Shown here one piece after another: positions 8,314 through 16,981 of a DNA stretch of 44,466 nt. The stretch spans positions 1 through 44,466 of the forward strand of contig NZ_JAINWI010000025.1 in the NCBI RefSeq assembly GCF_021021435.1, written 5' to 3'. The stretch's first letter is position 1. The number at the start of each line of letters is the position of its first letter. The notes beneath the pieces were generated by a model, which did not search any database, was not told where the DNA came from, and worked only from the letters and a program-made list of their open reading frames with translations. The translations under genes and the position numbers were made by a program. Source of the stretch: Seohaeicola saemankumensis. GTDB lineage: Bacteria > Pseudomonadota > Alphaproteobacteria > Rhodobacterales > Rhodobacteraceae.

Positions 8314-9007
8314 CGTAACATAAAGTTGCGTCTGCATGAGTCTTCACTTCATTCGGTAGCTAGGAGAGCAAATCATTTGCGCAGTGGCAAACGTGCTGTC
8401 CGTAGCAATTCATAGGATAGAGAGAAATTTGTCTGGGGCTACGGAAGGGGATCTTCTAGCTTTTTGATCCCGGGTTTTGATGGTGCGATCCATTCGATGG
8501 GATGGAGGGACGCCTTCCGGCGTCATGCGCTTCTGCCGCTGGACGACTGCTTCTAAGCTTTGCAGCCTACAATCTCGCACCGTACGAGTGCATCTGCAAG
8601 ATCGGGACTTCAGAGCCGGATCGATTCATCCTCGATCCGATCAATCAGATGCCAGGACTGAACAACTATGAACGGCACCGCTGGACTTTCCCGTCTTTCG
8701 CTGCGCGGTCACCAATGGCCGGTATTCAGCGTTTTGCAGTCCGCTCGAAATCATCGGCAAACCGGTAACGGACCACTAATTTCCCTCCGCGCGACCAGCA
8801 GAATTTAGGTGATCAAGCGATGTAGCTCGGTCGTTTGAGGCCAACATGGCTACACCCTAAAAGGACGGATTTTTGGATTTGCTGATAGAGCTACAAATAC
8901 TGTGTCAGTTTCGTAAAAGCACCGCACTAATTTTGATCTATCGCATTAGGGTAGACGGAGAACTTCGTTAGGCTTTTCGGGAGAAGCAGCCAAGGGAAAA
9001 TAGGACG
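8314..9007. other. intergenic region without an intact gene
   Basis: About 690 bases between the SGNH-like gene and the cation ATPase. Apart from the transposase remnant listed separately, I see no convincing coding sequence. Base composition is more AT-rich than in the flanking genes, especially from about 8810 to 9000. No clear terminator follows the SGNH-like gene: GGGATC and GATCCC near 8450-8470 could pair but have no T-run behind them. Confidence 0.6.
8550..8665 (+). pseudogene. IS481-type transposase C-terminal remnant
   Basis: A translated stretch reads AAYNLAPYECICK, then TSEPDRFILDPINQMPGLN. From memory this matches the conserved end of IS481-family transposases, where AAYNFARRLKTLxGLTPYEYICK runs into SEPDRFxxDPxHQMPGLNT. 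About ten residues are missing between AAYN and PYE, the final Thr-stop is lost, and no upstream catalytic domain is present. It is therefore a decayed fragment. It marks past insertion at the junction between the E1/MBOAT cluster and the ATPase region. The identification rests on recalled family sequence. Confidence 0.6.
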
Positions 9008-11731
9008 GTGTCTGACACGCTCAAAAAGGATCACAATGCAGTCTCGAACTGGCACGCTGAATCTGTCACCGCCGCCATGGACGGGCTCGACGTGACCGAG
9101 TACGGGCTAACGGATGTTGAAGCCACAGCACGATTGGTCCGTTTCGGCCGCAATGAACTGCCTGACCAAAAGCGGGCGGGCCCCCTCAGGCGGTTTCTCG
9201 CGCAGTTCAACAATCTGCTGATCTACGTCCTTATCGGCGCTGCCGTGGTTACCGGTGTTTTGGGTTATACCAAGGACACGCTTGTGATCCTCGCGGTCGT
9301 CTTTGTGAATGCTGCCATCGGTTTCGTTCAAGAAGGTCGCGCGGAGTCCGCGATCGCGGCGCTCCATCAAATGCTGGCGCCGATGGCGTCGGTTCTGCGT
9401 GGAGAACGCCGCTGCAGGGTCGATGCCGCCGATCTTGTTCCGGGCGACATCATCCTTATCGAAGCCGGCGACAAGGTCCCGGCGGATGCCCGTCTGATCG
9501 ACGCCGCCGCATTGAAGGTACAGGAAGCGATCCTTTCTGGAGAATCCGTGCCGGTCGACAAGTCGGTTGAACCGGTTGCCCCCGATGCCAACCTCGGCGA
9601 CCGTACGTCGATGATCTACAGCGGGACGTTGGTTGTGTACGGGCAGGGTCGTGCCGTTGTTACCGCGACAGGGGCAGAAGCTGAAATTGGTCGGATCAGT
9701 GGCCTTCTCGCAGGTGTCGAGGAACTGACCACGCCGCTTCTGAAGAAGATGGACGTGTTTGCCCGCTGGATCACGGCACTGATCCTGAGCGCCGCCGCCC
9801 TTTTGCTGGTCTACGGCTTCTTCGTACAGAACCTGCCGTTCGAGGCGCTTTTCATGATCGTCGTCAGCCTGTCAGTGGCCGCGATCCCGGAGGGGCTTCC
9901 GGCCGTCCTGACGATCACGTTGGCAATTGGCGTGCGCAAAATGTCAGCGCGCCATGCGATCGTGCGCCGTTTGCCGGCAATTGAGACCCTAGGGGCGCTG
10001 ACCGTGATCTGCACCGACAAGACCGGCACCCTGACCCGCAACGAGATGATGGTCGCATCGATCTCCGCCAATGGCCGTCGCTTTTCGGTGGAGGGCGAGG
10101 GGTATCGACCGAATGGGCGGATCGTGGCTGAAGATGACGGCGAGACCGGCGAACTCGGGCCGTTGATCGCGACTGCAACGCTTTGCAACGATGCCGCTAT
10201 TGCAGACGGACCGGACGGCGTTCCCACAGCTAGTGGCGATCCGATGGAGGCGGCGCTGCTGGTTCTGGCCGACAAGGCCGGGACACCGCATGACGCATTG
10301 CGGGCGGCGTGGACACGGCAAGCGGTGCTACCGTTCGACGCGGCACATCGCTACATGGCGACGCAGGCGACATTGGACGTAGGTGCGGACGACGCCTCGA
10401 TCCATGTCAAAGGTGCGCCTGAAGCGGTGTTTGACTTATGCGCCCGTCAGGCGGAGAACGGTGGGGAGGCACCGCTCGACAGGGCCTTTTGGGAGGCAGA
10501 GACGGACCGCATTGCCGCACTCGGCCAGCGGGTGATAGCGCTTGCGACCAAACCCGCTCCGAAGACAACGGTGCGTCTGGATCATTCGAACCTCTCAAAG
10601 GGGCTGGTGCTGCTCGGGCTGGTCGGGCTGATCGATCCACCGCGCACCGAGGCCATTGCAGCGGTTGCCGACTGCCAAGGTGCCGGGATTGCCGTCAAGA
10701 TGATCACGGGCGATCATGCTGCGACAGCTGCGGCTATCGCCGCGAAAGTCGGGCTGCCGAACCCCGAGCGTGTTCTCACCGGGCGGGACATTGATGGGTT
10801 CGATGACGCGACGCTGTTGCAGGAGGCGGATAAGACAAATGTCTTCGCGCGGACGACACCGGAACACAAGCTGCGTCTGGTTTCGGCTTTGCAGGCTCGG
10901 GGGCATATCGTTGCGATGACCGGCGATGGGGTCAACGACACCCCCGCACTGAAACGCGCCGACGCCGGGGTGGCGATGGGCATCACCGGGTCTGACGCGG
11001 CCAAGGAGGTGGCTGATCTGATCTTGACAGACGACAATTTCGTTTCGATCGCGGCTGCCGTGCGTGAAGGGCGTACGGCCTACGACAATATCCGCAAGGT
11101 GATCAGCTGGACGCTGCCGACCAACGCCGGCGAGGCCGGCATCATCATCCTCGCATTGGTGTTTGGTTTGGTCATCCCCCTGTCGGCGTTGCAGATTCTC
11201 TGGATCAACCTGATCACCGCCGGCTCGCTCGGCGTGGCCCTCGCGTTCGAACGGTCGGAAGAGGCGATCATGCACCAGCCGCCGCTCCCTGTCGGCGCGC
11301 CGATACTGGATCGCGTTCTGATCTGGCATATCGCCTTGGTTACTATGATCTTCCTCGCGGCAATTTACGGGATTTTCAATTACGCAATGGACCGTGGCTA
11401 CAGCCTCGAACTTGCGCGCACGCTGACCGTGAACATGTTGATCATCCTCGAAATATTCCACCTCTTCTACATTCGAAACATCCACACCACATCACTGACA
11501 TGGGAAGCGATACGCGGAACGCCGGTGGTTTGGGTTTGCATTTTGATAGTCGTCGGCGGCCAGTTGCTGTTCACCTACGCCCCCTTCATGCAGGAAATAT
11601 TCGACACGCGACCGGTCACGCTGGCAGATGGCGCAATACTGATTGGCGTCGGGGCCGCGTTCTTGGCGATCGTAGAGATGGAGAAGCAGTTGCGGCTTCG
11701 GTTGAACGCGTCGACTGTGCGCAGGTCATGA
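9008..11731 (+). CDS. P2-type cation-transporting ATPase
   Basis: A 907-residue P-type ATPase of full family length. It has the actuator motif SGES (usually TGES), the membrane segment IPEGLPA, the phosphorylation site DKTGTLT with Asp337, KGAPE in the nucleotide-binding domain and TGDGVNDTPALK in the hinge. The sixth-helix region reads NLITAGSLGVALAFE, without the Asp of calcium pumps (NLVTDG), so calcium specificity is doubtful; monovalent cations or magnesium are alternatives. The start is GTG 9008, a few bases after AGGA. It stands alone between an IS remnant and a recombinase gene and may be mobile cargo. No regulator or subunit gene is adjacent. Confidence 0.88.
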   Translation: MSDTLKKDHNAVSNWHAESVTAAMDGLDVTEYGLTDVEATARLVRFGRNELPDQKRAGPLRRFLAQFNNLLIYVLIGAAVVTGVLGYTKDTLVILAVVFVNAAIGFVQEGRAESAIAALHQMLAPMASVLRGERRCRVDAADLVPGDIILIEAGDKVPADARLIDAAALKVQEAILSGESVPVDKSVEPVAPDANLGDRTSMIYSGTLVVYGQGRAVVTATGAEAEIGRISGLLAGVEELTTPLLKKMDVFARWITALILSAAALLLVYGFFVQNLPFEALFMIVVSLSVAAIPEGLPAVLTITLAIGVRKMSARHAIVRRLPAIETLGALTVICTDKTGTLTRNEMMVASISANGRRFSVEGEGYRPNGRIVAEDDGETGELGPLIATATLCNDAAIADGPDGVPTASGDPMEAALLVLADKAGTPHDALRAAWTRQAVLPFDAAHRYMATQATLDVGADDASIHVKGAPEAVFDLCARQAENGGEAPLDRAFWEAETDRIAALGQRVIALATKPAPKTTVRLDHSNLSKGLVLLGLVGLIDPPRTEAIAAVADCQGAGIAVKMITGDHAATAAAIAAKVGLPNPERVLTGRDIDGFDDATLLQEADKTNVFARTTPEHKLRLVSALQARGHIVAMTGDGVNDTPALKRADAGVAMGITGSDAAKEVADLILTDDNFVSIAAAVREGRTAYDNIRKVISWTLPTNAGEAGIIILALVFGLVIPLSALQILWINLITAGSLGVALAFERSEEAIMHQPPLPVGAPILDRVLIWHIALVTMIFLAAIYGIFNYAMDRGYSLELARTLTVNMLIILEIFHLFYIRNIHTTSLTWEAIRGTPVVWVCILIVVGGQLLFTYAPFMQEIFDTRPVTLADGAILIGVGAAFLAIVEMEKQLRLRLNASTVRRS

Positions 11732-11783
11732 AACAGTCGTTTAGTAGCGATACCTGAAACTGAAAACGGCCCATTTTCATGCC

Positions 11784-12383
11784 CTGATAGGCCATGCGCG
11801 CGTATCCACAGAGGATCAAACCCCCCTGCCCCAGTTTGAGGCCCTGCAAACTGCGGGCTGCGCCGATATCTTCAGGGAGCATGCCTCGGGCGGCAATCGT
11901 TCGCGGCCGATGCTGGCGCGGGTACTGGAACATATCGGCAAAGGCGACACGCTGGTGGTCGTGCGCATCGACCGTCTGGCGCGGTCGCTGTCGCATCTTC
12001 TCGAGGTGATCGAGATACTGGAAGCTAAGGGTGCGTTCTTCCATTCGATCAAAGATCCTATCGACACCGGATCCCCGCAAGGCAAGTTTACACTACTGCT
12101 TCTGGGCGCTGCGGCCGAGTTTGAGCGCGCCCTGAAAACCGATGTGCGTGACGAGTTCCTGCCCGCAGAGGTGCTGGACCGAACCGGACGCCGCAAAGCA
12201 TACGATCGCCTGCCTTCGATTGTCGCCGCAATTATAGGCGCAGATCCCGGCATCACGCTACAGGCGATTTGTGATCGGCTGGAAGCCATGCGCGAAGGGA
12301 CACCGCGTGGACGCTCCAGTTGGCAGCCTTTCTCCGTGAGGATGATGCTGGAAAGGGCGGAGCGCCCTGGATTGTTGGGGTGA
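11784..12383 (+). CDS. serine resolvase/invertase, start codon missing or non-standard
   Basis: The reading frame contains the N-terminal catalytic pattern LIGHARVSTEDQ with the nucleophile Ser, then HASGGNRSRPMLARVL, GDTLVVVRIDRLARSL and AAEFERAL, which is the order found in Tn3-type resolvases and invertases. About 200 residues are present, a normal length, including a C-terminal helix-turn-helix region. However, no ATG, GTG or TTG lies in frame before the catalytic Ser; only CTG and ATA occur up to the stop at 11745. An ATG at 11779 is two bases out of frame with the expected MLIG start, as if two bases had been inserted. Translation from ATG 11910 would lack the nucleophile. It is either a very recent pseudogene or uses CTG. 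Confidence 0.7.
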   Translation: MIGHARVSTEDQTPLPQFEALQTAGCADIFREHASGGNRSRPMLARVLEHIGKGDTLVVVRIDRLARSLSHLLEVIEILEAKGAFFHSIKDPIDTGSPQGKFTLLLLGAAAEFERALKTDVRDEFLPAEVLDRTGRRKAYDRLPSIVAAIIGADPGITLQAICDRLEAMREGTPRGRSSWQPFSVRMMLERAERPGLLG

Positions 12384-12479
12384 GCGTGGTGCAAGGCTTG
12401 TTCGTGACTTCAGGTTAATTCTCGGAGTGGGCGATAATGTTAGCCGCACAGTAATACAACCTTGCAAATCCTCCACCGC

Positions 12480-13661
12480 ATGGAATATTTGCAAGGTATG
12501 TACACGCGCCAAACTTATCAACTTGTGCAATCCGCGCTGGCAAACCAAGCCGCTGTTGTGCTGCTTGGTCCCCGGCAGGTCGGGAAAACCACGCTTGCTC
12601 TGGAGATCGCTTCGGAGCAACCATCGGTATATCTTGATCTTGAACGTGACGCGGACAGGCAGATCCTGACCGAACCAGATCTCTATCTGGATGAGCAAGT
12701 GGGAAAACTCGTCATTCTCGACGAAGTGCAGCAGATGCCTGACCTCTTCAAGAGCCTGCGCGGTCAGATCGACCAGCGCAGGCGGGCCGGGTTTCGTACG
12801 GGGCAGTTCCTGCTCTTAGGATCAGCCTCCAATGTTCTCCTGCAACAATCAGCAGAGTCCCTCGCGGGACGTGTCCGGTATATTGAAATGCCCCCTTTGC
12901 AACTTACCGAGGTTGGGGCTGACCAGCTGCTTGCACTCTGGTTGCGTGGCGGATTTCCTGACAGCTTCCTAGCCGCCAACGATCAGGCCAGCATGGAGTG
13001 GCGTCTGGATTTCTTGCGCACCTATCTGGAGCGTGACATCCCTGCCCTCGGACCGCGTATTCCGGCCGCAACCTTGCGGCGCTTTTGGTCCATGTTGGCG
13101 CATGTGCAAGGCGGCCTGCTGAATGCTGCTGCCCTTGCTGAAGGGCTCGGAGTATCCGGACAAACGATTGGACGCTATCTCGACCTGCTTGTCGATCTGA
13201 TGCTGGTCCGGCGGCTGCAACCCTGGCATGAGAATGTCGGCAAGCGCCTGGTGAAATCACCAAAGGTCTATGTGCGCGACAGCGGGATAGTGCACGCCCT
13301 GTTGAGTCTTGGATCGACCGAAAGCTTGCTTGGGCATCCCGCTGTCGGCGGCAGCTGGGAGGGGTTTTGCATCGAAACCCTTCTTGCAGCAGCGCCCGTC
13401 GGCACCGAATCCTTCTTCTATCGCACCTCTGCCGGGGCCGAACTTGATCTGGTTCTGCGTTTGCCGGGTGGTGACATTTGGGCTGTCGAAATCAAGCGTA
13501 CGACTGCGCCGAAAGTTTCTCGTGGTTTCCACACCGGGGCAGAAGACGTCAAAGCCAACCGGAAACTGCTGATCTACGCCGGAAACCGTGATGTCCCAGT
13601 GGCGGGAGACATCCGAGCAATACCCCTCGAACAGGGAATTGGGCTGTTGAGGGCGCTTTAG
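12480..13661 (+). CDS. AAA_14/DUF4143 family ATPase
   Basis: About 393 residues. The Walker A motif GPRQVGKTT lies near residue 33 and the Walker B motif LVILDEVQQMPDL near residue 79. After a helical lid comes a winged-helix-like segment and the DUF4143 C-terminus with SFFYRTSAGAELDLVL and WAVEIKRT, a fold related to PD-(D/E)XK nucleases. The function of this large family is not settled. Start choice is uncertain: TTG 12462, ATG 12480 and ATG 12498 are all in frame, and none has a good ribosome binding site except AAGG directly before 12498. It is a lone gene next to a recombinase, as is common for this accessory family. Confidence 0.82.
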   Translation: MEYLQGMYTRQTYQLVQSALANQAAVVLLGPRQVGKTTLALEIASEQPSVYLDLERDADRQILTEPDLYLDEQVGKLVILDEVQQMPDLFKSLRGQIDQRRRAGFRTGQFLLLGSASNVLLQQSAESLAGRVRYIEMPPLQLTEVGADQLLALWLRGGFPDSFLAANDQASMEWRLDFLRTYLERDIPALGPRIPAATLRRFWSMLAHVQGGLLNAAALAEGLGVSGQTIGRYLDLLVDLMLVRRLQPWHENVGKRLVKSPKVYVRDSGIVHALLSLGSTESLLGHPAVGGSWEGFCIETLLAAAPVGTESFFYRTSAGAELDLVLRLPGGDIWAVEIKRTTAPKVSRGFHTGAEDVKANRKLLIYAGNRDVPVAGDIRAIPLEQGIGLLRAL

Positions 13662-14381
13662 TGCCGTGCTGGCTTTTCCCGTTGCGCGCCTGCGCGAGCT
13701 TAAAGAGTTTTCCTTTTCAAGATCAGATTCAGCAGAAATTCCAATTTTCTTTGGTAGTTTTCTAAACCGCCGGACATCTCCCGATGCGGCCAGGTTGCAT
13801 GGAATGCATGTCGCAGCGATTGCGCCATCTACAACGGCTGCGGCTCATCTTCCTCCCCTACCCTTCTCGTTGGCGCTTCGCATTCAGCTTGGTCTGGCCT
13901 TGATCGACCGCGCCGCCACCCTTCTGGCTGCGTCAAATTCCCAAGCGTTGGCAACGAAACTGCCGAAGCCTTCGGCTCAATCTCCAGCTTGACCTCCGAT
14001 CTGGAAATCATCATCGAACCCGTCGTAAGGCAGAACAGGAATGCCTGTGGCGGTTCTTTTCACGCTGAGCATCCGCGATCACACCCTTGGCACCAAGCCG
14101 GGCAAGACTGCGAACCCGTGCTGCCTGCCGGTGCAGATGTCATCCCCTGCTGTCAGAAAAAAGCAGCACGAAACATTCTGGCTTGATCGGTTTCGCCCTG
14201 ATCGGCCGACCCGAACTCCAATCTTGAACGCGTTCAAGATTGGAGTTTCCAGAGCCATATATACCCATAATAAGCGCCTGAAACTTATAGGCGCGTGGTA
14301 TCTTTATCTTTTGCTCGGAACCGTGCTACCATAGACATAGAATCGAGTCGAACTCGGACCCACCGAAGTCAGGGCCTACAA
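13662..14381. other. non-coding region before repA
   Basis: About 720 bases between the AAA ATPase gene and repA. Open frames exist on both strands at 13666-13992 (plus) and 13829-14014 (minus), but neither has a ribosome binding site or resembles a family I know. The right part holds the parS-like palindrome and, after it, AT-rich sequence with TATATA (14258-14263) and CATAAT (14266-14271), a likely -10 element for repABC. I cannot pair it with a good -35 element. Confidence 0.55.
14214..14247. repeat. 34-bp perfect palindrome, probable parS/RepB site
   Basis: The left arm AACTCCAATCTTGAACG is followed directly by its exact reverse complement, giving a 34-bp palindrome with no spacer. It lies 134 bases upstream of the repA start. 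RepABC plasmids carry palindromic centromere sites bound by the ParB-like RepB. The core TCTTGAACGCGTTCAAGA recurs almost unchanged inside repB at 16470-16487. The position next to the promoter region suggests that RepB or RepA-RepB binding here also represses the operon. Confidence 0.75.
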
Positions 14382-15737
14382 ATGAGCGGTAGTCTAGAAC
14401 AGTTTTTGACGGATCTGTCACGTGGGCTTGAGCGCACGATGGTGGCTGTGAACAAAGAACTCACCTTGCGTCAGCGCATCAAGCGAGCTTGGTCCATGCG
14501 CCAGTGCGCAAGGTTTCTTAATGTGAGTATTCAGTACCTCACCAAGTTCGCCAATTCGAGTGATGATTTTCCCGCAGGCGAGTATGTTGGAAGAGAGCGC
14601 GTTTTCACTTTGTCCGAATTAATGCACATGCGGGCCCTTCTCGCGGCCTCGGCAAAGCGGCCGTACGACTACCTGGCCTGGCGAAAACCTGACGCGCCTT
14701 TGCCTGTTATCTCGTTTGCAAGCCAGAAAGGCGGGACTGCAAAGAGTCTAAGCGCCGCGCATTTCGCCCAGTATCTCAGCTTGCACTACGGCATGCGTGT
14801 CGGTGTCATGGATGCTGATCCGCAAAGTACTATAACGCTCTACTTCGTCGGTGGAGAGGGCCTTCCCCAAATGCCCGACGAAAACACCGCCTCCATGGTG
14901 GACTTTGCTGGTCTCTTTCAGTCGGACGACGCGCCATACACCGACCATGATGCGCAAAAGCTCGACAGCTTTCTTCTCAAGACCTCCTGGCCAGGCTTGC
15001 GTCTGCTGCCAGCTCACGGCGAAACATCCGAGGGTGAGATCCAGATCGCGCGTCTTGTCCGCGAAGCGCCTGCCGGAAAGAGTTTTTACCGCTATCTACG
15101 CGATTCCATCGACCGCTGGAAGGCAGGCCACCCACCGAAAACGCTACCCAACGAATTGGTAGTCGATGGCAAGGTCGATCAGAAACGGCTCGACACTGCG
15201 CTGACCGAGACCCTAGATGTCATCATCATAGACTATCAACCCGCGCTCACACTATTCCAGTTGAATAACGTGATTGCTTCGACTTCGCTGGTCATACCGC
15301 AAACCATGAAGGGGTTTGACATCGCGACGCTGTCAACCTTTGTCACTGGCCTGCTCGGGATGCTTCAGCACATCCTGGCCCATGAAAGGATCGAGATCGG
15401 AACCGGTGCGAACATGCTGTTGCCAACGATCGTTCAACGGTCCAATGCGCAGGACCTGAACCACATCGGAAACCTTCTGGAACATTGCCCCACAGAGATT
15501 TTGCCGGTGTTTTATCTGCGTTCTGACGCAATCTCGAATGCATCGGACGTTTACCAGTCGGTATACGAATACGAGCCGGACACACCGGGAAAGCGCAAGG
15601 GGATCAACCGGTTTATCACGAATGCCGATGCCGTGAACGACGCCATAGTATCGCGCCTCTGGCCGGGACTCGAACGTGGCTACGCCAATACTTGGATGGA
15701 CGAATTCTATGAAGATGACGGCGAGGGTGAAGCATGA
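14382..15737 (+). CDS. repA: plasmid partitioning protein RepA
   Basis: A 451-residue ParA-type ATPase. An N-terminal DNA-binding region of about 100 residues (RQRIKRAWSMRQCARFLNVS) precedes the deviant Walker A motif KGGTAKS and the GVMDADPQ segment typical of ParA/RepA, followed by VIIIDYQPAL. With RepB it segregates the plasmid and represses the operon. I chose ATG 14382; an upstream start at 14295 would add 29 residues without family character. The stop overlaps the repB start by 4 bases. Length and gene order match repABC plasmids of alphaproteobacteria. Confidence 0.93.
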   Translation: MSGSLEQFLTDLSRGLERTMVAVNKELTLRQRIKRAWSMRQCARFLNVSIQYLTKFANSSDDFPAGEYVGRERVFTLSELMHMRALLAASAKRPYDYLAWRKPDAPLPVISFASQKGGTAKSLSAAHFAQYLSLHYGMRVGVMDADPQSTITLYFVGGEGLPQMPDENTASMVDFAGLFQSDDAPYTDHDAQKLDSFLLKTSWPGLRLLPAHGETSEGEIQIARLVREAPAGKSFYRYLRDSIDRWKAGHPPKTLPNELVVDGKVDQKRLDTALTETLDVIIIDYQPALTLFQLNNVIASTSLVIPQTMKGFDIATLSTFVTGLLGMLQHILAHERIEIGTGANMLLPTIVQRSNAQDLNHIGNLLEHCPTEILPVFYLRSDAISNASDVYQSVYEYEPDTPGKRKGINRFITNADAVNDAIVSRLWPGLERGYANTWMDEFYEDDGEGEA

Positions 15738-16756
15738 AACGCAGTATTCCAAGATCGCTGGTCAGCAAGGCTACCAATCACGATACAAACAAAGAACGTG
15801 CGAGCGGTTCCGAAGGCATACCAGAATCCAGTGATGTTGTTTCAACTCCTTTCAAGGGAGCAGGCAGTGCCTGGAAATCTGGAGCGCTTGCGCAGTCGCA
15901 GGCTGCAGTGGAGCGAAGCAGAGCCGAGCTTTGTTCGGATATCCTCAACGGTCGCCACGAGATAAGCCTGTCGCCAGATCAAATCTCCGATCCGATGGGA
16001 ACTGACCGCCGGCAAGACTGGATGTCTCAGGAAGCCTTCCGGTCTCTGGTAAACAGCATCGCTTCGAACGGGCAGGACACACCCATTCTCGTGTGGCCGG
16101 AGGATCCGGGTTGGCAGCCGGACCCGCTGGACCCGTCGAATATCGCTGGGGTTCCATTCGTAATGCTGACAGGACGCCGCCGACTGGCCGCCGCGTCAGA
16201 ACTCGGTTTACCTCTTCGTGCAATCCTTGCCCCGCCCGACGCGCGAAACGCCGAAAACAGCAAGTTTGAGATGTTGTTTCTACGGTTCCGCGAAAATGAG
16301 GAGCGTGAAAATCTTAGCCCATTTGAGCGATTGGTTTCGATTGGTGAAATGTATGAGACGCTGGCATCTGGCGAAGAGAAACCAACAGCTGTGGCCTTCG
16401 CCAAGAAAATTGGTGTGCACGAGAGCCTCGTCTCGCGAGCGCGGTCCGTTTTCGCTGCGCAGGATCAAATCTTGAACACGTTCAAGAACGTCTACGACAT
16501 GAGCTTTCGCGATTTACAGGGTGCCTTGGCGAGCTTGGAGAGAACGAACAAAACCAAGCCAAAACCAAAGGCAAAGTCACTAAAACTCACCGTGAAGCGC
16601 AAGGTGGGTAACCGGAATCTTTCGGTCACTTCCGTCGATGGAAACTTATCAATCAAGGTTGCGGGAGTACCAATTGACCAAGAGCGTCTCGAAAAGCTTG
16701 GAGACTTAGTCGCAAGCTATTTGAACGTCGCAGACACCGAGAAGGATACCGCCTGA
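15734..16756 (+). CDS. repB: plasmid partitioning protein RepB
   Basis: A 340-residue ParB-like protein. The central part contains the ParB N-terminal nuclease-like region (DTPILVWP, TGRRRLAAASELG) with a version of the ENxxRENLSPFER block (ENEERENLSPFERL), then a helix-turn-helix (AVAFAKKIGVHESLVSRA). It binds palindromic parS sites and works with RepA in partition. Translation is coupled to repA by an ATGA overlap. A near-copy of the upstream palindrome core lies inside the gene at 16470-16487, so the coding sequence may itself hold a binding site. Confidence 0.93.
   Translation: MKRSIPRSLVSKATNHDTNKERASGSEGIPESSDVVSTPFKGAGSAWKSGALAQSQAAVERSRAELCSDILNGRHEISLSPDQISDPMGTDRRQDWMSQEAFRSLVNSIASNGQDTPILVWPEDPGWQPDPLDPSNIAGVPFVMLTGRRRLAAASELGLPLRAILAPPDARNAENSKFEMLFLRFRENEERENLSPFERLVSIGEMYETLASGEEKPTAVAFAKKIGVHESLVSRARSVFAAQDQILNTFKNVYDMSFRDLQGALASLERTNKTKPKPKAKSLKLTVKRKVGNRNLSVTSVDGNLSIKVAGVPIDQERLEKLGDLVASYLNVADTEKDTA
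16470..16487. repeat. second parS-like palindrome inside repB
   Basis: TCTTGAACACGTTCAAGA has 8-base arms that are exact reverse complements around a central AC. It shares all but one base with the core of the 34-bp palindrome at 14214-14247. In an arbitrary coding sequence such a match is unlikely by chance, so it is probably a second RepB target. It encodes the ILNTFKN segment of RepB. Confidence 0.6.
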
Positions 16757-16827
16757 AGACAGCGTCGGAGAAATATCCTGCAGGACGATGAGGCAAGGAG
16801 CAAAAAGGAACGACAAGTGAATTAACG

Positions 16828-16858
16828 GCAAAAGAAAAGCCCCCAAGCGGTGTGGCCT
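16828..16858 (-). terminator. ctRNA terminator
   Basis: Read on the minus strand, GGCCACACCGCTTGGGGGC is followed by TTTTCTTTT. The left and right parts can form six G-C pairs with two bulged A residues and a GCTT loop. The location, between repB and repC on the opposite strand, is where repABC counter-transcribed RNAs end. On the plus strand the same region may block or slow repC transcription. Confidence 0.55.
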
Positions 16859-16882
16859 GAGAGCTGATCTAATGGTTTGGTC
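16830..16882 (-). ncRNA. counter-transcribed RNA controlling repC
   Basis: In repABC replicons a small antisense RNA from the repB-repC gap controls repC expression and incompatibility. Here a minus-strand promoter is visible, a perfect TTGACA (complement of 16912-16917), a 17-base spacer and TATCTT (complement of 16889-16894). Transcription would begin near 16882 and stop at the T-run near 16831, giving about 50 nucleotides, the usual size. The exact ends are estimated from these elements. Confidence 0.7.
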
Positions 16883-16888
16883 GCCTTC

Positions 16889-16917
16889 AAGATAAGTCTC
16901 ACAGGGTTCACTGTCAA
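16889..16917 (-). promoter_or_regulatory. ctRNA promoter
   Basis: The minus strand reads TTGACA, 17 bases, TATCTT. The -35 is a full match to the sigma-70 consensus and the -10 matches 4 of 6. It faces away from repC and towards the ctRNA terminator. Confidence 0.7.
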
Positions 16918-16981
16918 CGACGAACGCTTTCGAGCGAACGGCTTTCTTTTGCCTCCACATAACCGGAGGTGAGAAACAGGC

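Noticed and set aside
8908-11768. TCAGTTTC near 8911 and its inverse near 11757 flanking the cation ATPase gene, as possible transposon ends
   Set aside because: An eight-base match over this distance is expected by chance, and no target duplication or longer repeat is visible.
13666-13992. 108-codon frame after the AAA ATPase gene, and an opposing 61-codon frame
   Set aside because: Neither has a ribosome binding site, a recognisable family pattern or a supporting neighbour.
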